From positions 434,001 to 498,000 of the forward strand of contig NW_025408667.1 in NCBI RefSeq assembly GCF_020360975.1: a stretch of 64,000 bases of DNA, given 5' to 3'. Each line of letters opens with the position of its first letter. Position 1 is the stretch's first letter. The translations under genes were made by a program, and so were the position numbers. A model generated the notes under the pieces. The model saw nothing but the letters and a program-made list of their open reading frames with translations, was not told the DNA's origin and did no database searches. Positions 56,673 to 64,000 of this stretch are shown here, piece by piece. The stretch comes from Hirsutella rhossiliensis. Its lineage: Eukaryota > Ascomycota > Sordariomycetes > Hypocreales > Ophiocordycipitaceae.

Positions 56673-56960
56673 TATTTACTTTTATTAGCTAGTCTTAATC
56701 CTTTTAAAAAAGCGCGTTTAGTACTATAAAGTCTTACCTTAGCTAGTACTTAATTAAGAAGTTAAAGTATAAGAGGTACTCTACTTAATAGGCTTACTAC
56801 TTTAAGAGGTATTAGTAAGTTATAAAGTACTTAAGGTTCTTATAGTTTATAAGAACCTTAAAGCTCTTATAGCTTTAAAGCTCCGCTTACTATTACTTAA
56901 GGTACCTATAATTACTAGTATCTTTTTATTATAAATAGTATAATTCTACTCTATTAAGGT

Positions 56961-57580
56961 TAGCTTATACCTTAGGGCTAAGGGCCTAGGTAAGTACTAT
57001 ATATCTATTTAAAAGACCCCTTACTTAGCTCTTAGCCCGGAAGAGGACCTTATAAGGAGGCCTAGGCCGACCCTCTTAGCCTTTTACTAGCTCCTCTTTA
57101 AGGCTAGCTTCTTATTTTCCTTCTTTAAAAAGACTAATAAGGTAGACCGAGATAACTACCGCTATAGCTAAGGAAGGTATATAGCTAGGCACCTTATCCT
57201 AAGGTGCCCGAACTATAAGAGGGAAATAGAGGTGCTTTACTAGACCTCTAAAAGATAAAAGGGGGCCCTTAGCTTACTTATTCTCTATAGCTCTAAGAAA
57301 GGAAGGGAATCCCTTTTAACCTTCTTAGCTAAAATAGAGATAGGGATAGCTAGGTAGCTTAAAAAGGAGTAACCTAGGGGCCCTAGGGCCCTTCAGGGGG
57401 AAAAACACTATCTTTCTTTATTATTACTTTTATAACTACCCTTTCCTTAATTAGTTATAAGCCCCTAGGCTCTATAGCTAGCTAAGACTACTAATAAGGG
57501 CCTAGGCCCTTACTAGCCTCGCTATAGCCTTAGAGGCTATATATAAGTAGTAATATAAAAAATATAAAAAAAAGGTTAGC
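56961..57580 (+). repeat. R2 repeat, copy c
   Basis: The longest copy of R2. About 57010-57570 is the inverted partner of 52377-52912, and 57355-57570 is a direct partner of 51156-51390. It starts right where RNase H of Gypsy F ends. GC boxes aggggccctagggccc and the tail ggctatatataagtagtaat are conserved. Confidence 0.6.
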
Positions 57581-57849
57581 TTATAAAAGTAAAACGCTAT
57601 TAATTACTTTTACTTATTTACCTTTTAAGAAAGCATCCCTTTAAGCGCTTAGCTACTATAGTTTACTTTAACTATTATAGACTAGTTAAAGTCTTATTAA
57701 AGTAATAATAAGGCTTATAAGAATAGGTCCTTAAGTATATAGAACGCTCCCTTTTATATAGGTCCTTAATAAAAAAGTAGTCTTCTTCTTAGTAATCTTA
57801 TTTTAAGGTATTATAATATAAGAAAAGCCCTTAATAAATATCTTATAAT
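57581..57849. other. AT-rich stretch without a recognised gene
   Basis: Nothing but RIPed sequence is visible. A minus-strand frame with few stops (about 57660-57840, Tyr/Lys-rich) hints at an old coding relic, but it matches nothing I know. Confidence 0.4.
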
Positions 57850-58438
57850 TCTTATAAAGAGAGATATAAGAAGTATATAAAAATATATAAAGGTAAAATT
57901 AAAAGTAAGGGGTTAAATAGGTAGGGCAAAGATATTTAATTCTTATAAGGGTAGTAATTATAGTAAGGGAGTAATTATTATACTACTTTAATTAACCTTC
58001 TTTCTTTTATTTAACGCCCTTCTTTATACTTATTTAGTATCTCGTTTAATAAAAAAGATCCTACTTAAAGAAGCTATTAATATCCTCTTAACTACTAAGC
58101 TTTTTACTAGTTTTTCCCTTTTATTTTAGCCGTTACTAATATATCTATCTTATCTCTTACTACTTTTATAAGAAGCTATCGCTACTTTTACTTCCTTTCT
58201 TACCCTTACCCTCCTCTCTATACCTCTTTTTAGCTCCTTCTTTTATACCGGTTTTTTAGCTTCCTAGGTCCCTCTTACTAAGGGATATCTTTAAGAACTA
58301 CGAAATTAAATAATACTTTATAATATACCCCCTTTATAATAGCTTGCCCCTTAAAGGTATAGCTAATATAGCTTTAAGCGAGTAAGTATATAAAGGAGGT
58401 TCTTAGCTCTATACTTATCCCTTTACTTAAGGAAAATA
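57850..58438 (-). mobile_element. Copia copy 4: 3' LTR plus 110 bp of internal sequence
   Basis: The LTR at 57850-58325 (476 bp) matches copies 1-3 from tcttataaagag to the end. It continues into internal sequence shared with copies 1 and 2 (agcttgccccttaaaggtat... cttatcccttt). On the sense strand the junction reads aaaggggggta, a good polypurine tract. The fragment stops near 58438 where Gypsy B sequence begins. It helps define the missing U3 end of copy 2. Confidence 0.8.
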
Positions 58439-58459
58439 AGGGCTTATTTAGGTCCTTAG

Positions 58460-58645
58460 TATAAGAGTCTTTAACTATTATAGGTTATAGGCTTAAGCTA
58501 TAGCCTAAACTATATAGTTATATATAAAGGGCCGGATCCTATATATATATATATAGGCTAGCTATATATAGAAAAGCTCTATATAGCTTATTAATATTAT
58601 CTTATAAGCGGTACCTATATATATACCTTTGCTTACTTTATAATA
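58460..58645 (+). repeat. 5' LTR of Gypsy B (186 bp)
   Basis: Matches 457-644 (tataagagtc...ctttataata). Gag of a plus-strand element follows. Confidence 0.75.
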
Positions 58646-61600
58646 GTATAAGCTATTAACTAATAGATTTAATAGATATCTCCTTAAAAGGGTACTACTT
58701 CCTTAAGGGAGCACCCTACTACCCCTTAAATAGATAGGAAGTATTATAGCTATCCTAGAAGCGATTAAAAGCGCGATAGCTAGTAAGAAGAATAAGGTTC
58801 TTACTATACTAAGGGAGCCGTCTATAAGGCTAGCGTTAACCCCTATAACCTTTATAATACTAGTTACGATAGCGGTACTACTAATATAAAAGCTACTCCC
58901 TTAGCTAACTTAAGATAGTAAGCCTAAGTCCTTTTACTTCTTCTTTAGCTAGCTATAAACAAAGTTTATAATAAATAAGAAATAGGGCCTAAACGGCTAT
59001 TATAATATAGTATAGTATTTACTCCTCTATATACTACTAAAGCCTTAGATATAGTAGATCTCTAGATTCTAGGATAAGGGCGGCCCTAGGGGTAAACGCG
59101 ACCTATAAGACTTCTTTTAATACCTTATATATACGTTTAGTAATATATAGGAGTAGGAGAAGGCATAGGATAAGCCATAGACCCTTAGGTAAAGGGATAG
59201 GTAGACCTTTAGCGAATTCCTCCTTAACTTTAAAGAGACGCTCTTATAGGCGGCGGGAACTATAGTATAGAAAGATAGTATAAAGCTTATATAGTTATAA
59301 AACTTAATTTCGCTAGCCCTATAGGAGCTACTTATCCCTATAATTATACCTATTAACTATAGTAAGTATATAAGCCGGTTAATAAAGGTAGTATAGGGCT
59401 ATAAGTAAACGCTATATTTCTAGAAGCTTTATAAGTATACGATATATAGCGGTAATATAATTACTGCCCCTTTATAAGAGGAATAGCCGACTATCGATAT
59501 TAATAAGGATACTTTAATATCGGCTACTTACGCGGACTAAGCTAAACGCGGTAGGAAGTTATTATTAAATATCCTTTATACTATCCTATACTTTAAGTAG
59601 CGGGCGAAGTAAGTAATAAGTAAGGAAATTAGGAAAAGGAAGGCTAACGGCCGCTACCTATATTATAGCGCGTTTATATACTTTATATTAAAATACCCCT
59701 TCTTTTTAACTAAGTAGCCTATAGTAGTTTAAGTAGCGAAGATAGAACCGCTCTTAACCTTAGACGATAAAAGGGACTCCGCGCTCCTAGGCTTAGAGGA
59801 AAAAGAGTAGCTCCGGAGTAAAGATAGGCTTTAGAGCCTTAATTACTAATACTAGTAAAGGAGAAGGAGGAATTATCCGCCTATATAAAAGAAGAGCTTA
59901 CTTTAATATAAGTTATAATTAATAACTCCTTACCTATCGCCGCCCTTATAGATAAGGGCTACTAGTACTATACTATAGTTAACGAGGCGCTTATATAAGA
60001 GATATAAGTACTAGTAGAAAAGATCGCCCTAAGGTAAGTAAAGGGCGCCTTAAGCGTAATAGAAGGTATAGTAATTAAGGGTATTATATAGCTAGCTATA
60101 GAGGTCGATAGTTATTATAAGCTTATCGTAGCCTATATAATCCCTTAACTAGAGTTTCCCTTAATCCTTAGGAAACCCTAGTTATTATATATAGAGTTAT
60201 ACTTAGTTCTATACTAAAAGAAGCTATAGTTTAAGCCTACGTAATAGTAGGTCCGCTATAATAATAGTTCTATAAGTATAAGACTAAGTATATAAGCTTT
60301 ATACTTAGCTTAGAAAGTCCTTACCTTTATCTTTATAAGAACTATATAATAGGTAAAGCGGGAGGAGGGCTAGGTAGCGGCTAATATAGCGGTCTATATA
60401 GTTAGCTTAGTAGATATCGATAAAGCCCTTTAGATAAAGAAGCTAAAGTCGCCTTTTAAGCTATAGTAGTAGATACCTCTTAAGGTATATAAGTAAAAGC
60501 GGAATTTTAGGAAATCAAGGAATTACGTAAGACTATATAATAAAAGGGAAGAAGGAGTATAAGGTAGAATTTTTAACGGAATTTATTAGTAGTATATTAG
60601 TATATAAAAGAGGTATTAAAGTTAATAATTCTATCTCTATCTACTAGCGGATATACTACCTTATATAGATAATTATAGCTAAACGAAAGAACCTTTTAAG
60701 ACTAGACTTAGGCTACTATATAGCCCTAAGACTAAGGAATTTAGTAATAACTTAGGTATAGTTAGAAGTGTCTTAGTTCCGCTAATATTTATATTTAAAG
60801 GAGGTTAGTTATACGAGTATTCTTAAGAGGTCTTAGCTAGTATTCTAAGCTAGCTCTATTCCTTTAATTCCCGATTATATAATAACTAGTAGCCCGTTTA
60901 ATATATAATAATATATAAAATAACTAGCGATTCTTACTCTATAAGATAGGATTTTATCTATAATTAATATACTACTTATTAGCTTATATAATCGGGAGAG
61001 TATATTATAGCTACTTTATTTATAGTAGGAAAACACTATTCCTTATAATACTAGAGCGCCTTTACGACCTCCTACTACTATTTAAGTCCTAGGAAGCGGA
61101 TAAGCTTAACCTATATAAGCTAGGGGTAGACTATAGGATTATACTCTATACTAATAAAAAGGGGTAAGAACTACCTATATTATTTAGACCGCTATATAGT
61201 ATATTATATATAGAGCTATTAGTACTAAAGAAGACGCTAAGGTACCTCTTAGATAAGGGTTTTATTTAAGTAAGTAGCTTTAAAGTAAGAGTGCTAGTCC
61301 TATTTATATATAAACTAAGGGGTAGGATATAGTTCTATTATAACTATAGGGCTTTAAATATAATTATAAGGCTAGACTACTACCTCTTACCCTTAATCTT
61401 AGATATACTCTATAACCTCTTAAAGGTAAAGTAGTTTACGAAGCTAGATATAAAGTAAGCGTTCTATAAAGTATAGATCTTAGAGGGTAATAAGTAAAAG
61501 ATAGTATTCTATATATACTATAGCTTATTTAAGTAGCTTATAACGCCCTTTAGCCTCTTAAGAGCGCCCGCTACCTTTTAGTATTATATTAATAACGTAC

Positions 61601-61664
61601 TTTAAGACTTCCTTAATAAGTTCGCCTTTATATATATAGATAGAGTATTACTATTCGCCCTATA
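58646..61664 (+). pseudogene. Gypsy B gag-pol, truncated after the RT catalytic motif
   Basis: Plus-strand frame with RIP-type stops. Gag is at about 58780-59750. Retropepsin follows with AALIDKGY at 59940-59961 (DSGC type before mutation) and ends near 60180. A linker is interrupted by L3 (60478-61048). RT at about 61180-61660 shows a ...FYYNYRALN block near 61335, the LPLIL stretch, FTKLDIK near 61437-61460, and YIDRVLLF at 61630-61655 (second catalytic Asp changed to Arg). The element stops there; RNase H, integrase and 3' LTR are missing and the MULE follows. Confidence 0.8.
60478..61048 (-). mobile_element. L3 copy of the 570-bp 4-bp-TSD element (inverted)
   Basis: The reverse complement matches L1 and L2 from end to end. 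Flanks TACC (60474-60477) and TACT (61049-61052) differ by one RIP-type change. It lies in the linker between protease and RT of Gypsy B. Confidence 0.65.
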
Positions 61665-64000
61665 GCAAATCTCTATTTAGCCCGGAGGACCGTGCGGCCC
61701 CTACTAAGATTTCCCCTACCTACGCACGTATACGTAATTTGCCTACCAACGCCTAGCGACGACGAATTCCTCGTAGGCCGCGCCGGTAGCCTATAGGGAA
61801 GAGCAAATTTTCCTCCTAACGCCGCTTAACGCCGTTATCGCCGTCAACGCCTTCGTGATAGATCTTTAAGCCTTGCTTAATCCTAAGCCCGACGAGCAGC
61901 TCGACGAGGAGCCTAACGGGGATCAGCTAATTCCGCCGCTACCGCCCTCTAACGCCTTTAACTCCTTTAACGAGCTCTTTAGCTTCGTATAGACGTTCTA
62001 TCGCAATAACGGCGCCGCCCTTGTTAAGCGCAATAGCTAGGGCAAGCGCGTAGTTAACGGAACGGCATAGCCTATAACTCGTATCTTAATCTACGATCGT
62101 GGGCGCTGCCGGCCCTCTAAGGGCGTTAGGCTTCGTAAGGCATCTACCTAGAAGACCGACTGCCTATTTAAGGTAACGACTTTAATAAAGGAAAGCTCTA
62201 ACTAAAAGTAGACTTTCCGCTACGAAGGCCGTTATAACTATAGGCAGTTAATCGATCTATCGGCTTATAATATTTATCGCCGCCGTACCTAACTATAATA
62301 AGAGCTCGAGAAGAGCCTCTTAAAGCATCGTGCCCTCCTAGCTCGCGAGATGGCCTCGATTATTAGGGACTCTACTAAGGAAAGCTTCTTCCGGCAGCGG
62401 GATATCTATAACGACCGCTAGAAGATCCGTGCTATAGCCCTTAGTAGTAAGACTGCGACCTAGACCTTTATCGATTACCTCTAGCGTAGCGGCCTTAAGC
62501 ATATAGTTAAATATAGCGACGATAATAATAAGCAGAAGGTTAAGGCTATCTTCTAGATATATCCTTAGTATAAGTAGATATAGAAGCGGTTTCCGGAAGT
62601 CTTAGGACTTAATAATATATATAAAACGAACCGCTTTAAGATATACCTCTTCTAGGCTACTAGAGTCACTAATTAACGGTTTATAGCTAACTTCGCGTTC
62701 GGCCTTATTAATATAGAGAAGGAAGAAGGGTTCTAGTAGCTTTATAACCGCCTTAACGAGCTTCGCCTCGAGGTTAGGGCCGCGGCGCTATCTATAGTTA
62801 TTATAGACAAGGAAAAAGCCCTTAAAAACGCACTCTTACGCGTTTTCCCTTCCTTATAGCAGCAACTTTACGTCTATTATATTAACGCCAACGTTAACGC
62901 GAGAATCAAGTTATATTAGAAGGAGCCCGGCGGCGTTAACGACGATAAGGCTAACGGCGCTGACGGCGCTAACGGCGCTGACGATCCTACTAATAACCCT
63001 ACCGATATCTTCCTCGGCCGAGTCGCTATATAAGAAGAAGCCGAAGGCGAGATCTCAAGCGCATAACCCGAAGACTATAGCCGCGAGGGCATGTTTGCTG
63101 CTTAGAAGGCTGTTATCTACGCCTTAACTAAGGCAGGCTTCTAGTTAGCTTAGCGGGCGCTTGATTATAAGTACGGACAACACTAAGGCCACATCGTGAG
63201 ATATATTTCTAAGGAATATATACCGTGGCGCGAGCAGTGGGCATGTTGCTACATTAGCCGCTATCGCAACTTCGGCCAGAGGGTCAATAGCCCGGTCGAG
63301 ACTGCATATAAGGATATAAAGTCATATTTGCTTATAGGCACCGGCGATCTCTTCCACCTACACAATACGTTACTGCAAATAATCGCGAATAAAGAACGCT
63401 CCTACCTCTAAGAGGCGGCCCGCTAAAAGGCGCGGCAGCGGCTTCTTTATCTCGGCCAAAAATAACTAGGCAAGCTGAACGTAGAGCTCACCTACCAAGC
63501 GGTTGACCTCCTTGCCAAGCAACACCGGCTTGCCTTAGCCGCGATGCCCTCAGAGCCGGGGCAAGGGCAAGAGCGAGAGCCATAGCCGCTGCCCTCTTGC
63601 ACAGGGCGATTTACACAGCAGCAAGGGCTTCCTTGTGCCCATATAATCTTCCAACGCCTCTAAGCCAAGAGCCCGCTTACGAAGTATAATGTTCACCCTC
63701 GGTGGTGGCTTGAGAAGCCCTTAGTAGAGACCCCCCCCCCTTTATATGCGAATTATGCTAATTCTTTACCCCTAGGACCTCGACGAGCCACTCCTTCGAA
63801 TCCGGGACCCTGACGTGGTTCAAAGCCTTCGTGGCCGGCCTCGCGCAGCCAAGAACACTAGCCTGCCCGTACCTCGAGACTTAGAGCCACAGCGAGACCG
63901 ACCTGACGATGCCCTCGAGCCAGCCGCACAGCCGGCATCACAGCCAAGAGGCACGCAAAGGCGGCTGCCGCGGTCGAGTCAGGCTAGCACCCGCCGGCTC
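61665..64000 (+). pseudogene. MULE transposase (FAR1, transposase, SWIM), continuing past the window
   Basis: Frame 1 of the plus strand carries a FAR1-type DNA-binding domain (about 61965-62300, ends IYRRRT). The MULE catalytic domain (62380-63330) shows LNNIYKTNRFK at 62608-62640, where the first catalytic Asp is Asn; VIIDKEKALKNAL with the second Asp at 62806-62808; and SPVETAYKDIKSYL with the Glu at 63298-63300. A SWIM zinc finger follows (CTGRFTQQQGLPCAH, 63598-63642). After a run of ten C (63731-63740) the coding signal moves to frame 2 (RIRDPDVV near 63796). Many RIP-type TAG/TAA lie in 61860-63180, fewer later. The 63196-63411 open stretch is part of it. Terminal repeats are not visible. 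Related to fungal Hop-like MULEs. Confidence 0.8.

Larger units (their letters stand above)
53850..56960 (-). pseudogene. Gypsy F pol: RNase H, integrase, chromodomain, with two inserts
   Basis: Minus strand, right to left. RNase H at about 56690-56960 (reads NYKNLKYFITYQYL-like). Then the 571-bp repeat L2, a linker, and integrase core in two pieces (IDFITNLPL near 55400-55430; NKGSN then YF near 54720-54770) split by TRIM2. Next is the integrase C-terminal region (DKVWLDL-like, about 54200-54240) and a chromodomain at about 53860-54050 (FKVKKIYAI, then VLIK). The integrase resembles that of chromovirus A. Neither LTR nor gag was found, so only a fragment remains. Confidence 0.75.

Noticed and set aside
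1..64000. CRISPR array or bacterial operon structure
   Set aside because: No regularly spaced identical repeats with unique spacers, no Shine-Dalgarno-type gene strings; the content is eukaryotic retroelements.

Overview
The window looks like a repeat-rich, AT-rich compartment of a filamentous ascomycete (Pezizomycotina). Two things support this. First, most of it is nested retrotransposons in which CpA/TpG dinucleotides have almost vanished in favour of TpA. This is the mark of repeat-induced point mutation (RIP), so nearly every transposon frame is broken by TAA/TAG where Gln, Trp or Arg codons are expected. Second, the families are typical of that group: chromodomain Ty3/Gypsy elements, Ty1/Copia elements primed by a half tRNA, pogo-like and MULE (FAR1/SWIM) DNA transposons. 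No bacterial features, CRISPR arrays or rRNA genes were seen.

Layout. 1-644: end of a Gypsy element (family B) with its LTR. 645-12080: a minus-strand chromovirus (A1) split by a complete copy of the same family (A2, 2495-9357, TSD ATAAG). 12081-17895: Copia copy 1 (minus). 17896-21585: a less mutated patch with a DNA-transposon tail, a 398-bp TRIM, a possible small secreted Cys-rich protein and a broken pogo-like transposase. 21586-45622: a four-layer nest. Gypsy E (plus) is split by Gypsy D (23578-44647, TSD CCTAG). D is split by Copia C (25243-32207, TSD CTTAC/CCTAC) and Copia copy 2 (32993-39234, TSD ATATA). Copia C carries a 569-bp element with a 4-bp TSD. 45623-47110: an island of ordinary sequence. 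47111-51109: Copia copy 3, with a 73-bp solo-LTR-like insert. 51110-57849: a mosaic of an inverted repeat family (R2), a GC-rich patch and Gypsy F (minus), which is broken by a second TRIM (54811-55348) and another ~570-bp element. 57850-61664: a Copia LTR fragment, then Gypsy B (plus), truncated just after its reverse transcriptase motif. 61665-64000: a MULE transposase running off the window.

The most convincing host gene, and the best candidate for something undescribed, is on the minus strand at 45740-46363. A signal-peptide exon is followed by three 81-nt phase-0 exons and a short last exon. Each of these four encodes one Cys module (C-x5-C-x2-C-x9-C, shortened in the last), and the introns between them are about 60 nt long. 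The exon-plus-intron units are tandem duplicates of 140-148 bp. It has no RIP stops although it sits between two heavily mutated retroelements. It looks like a modular, secreted, effector-type peptide. Its function cannot be read from the sequence.

Coordinates of intact repeats with matching LTRs and TSDs are exact by eye. Limits of decayed coding regions are approximate, and element classes rest on short motifs read through the RIP damage.
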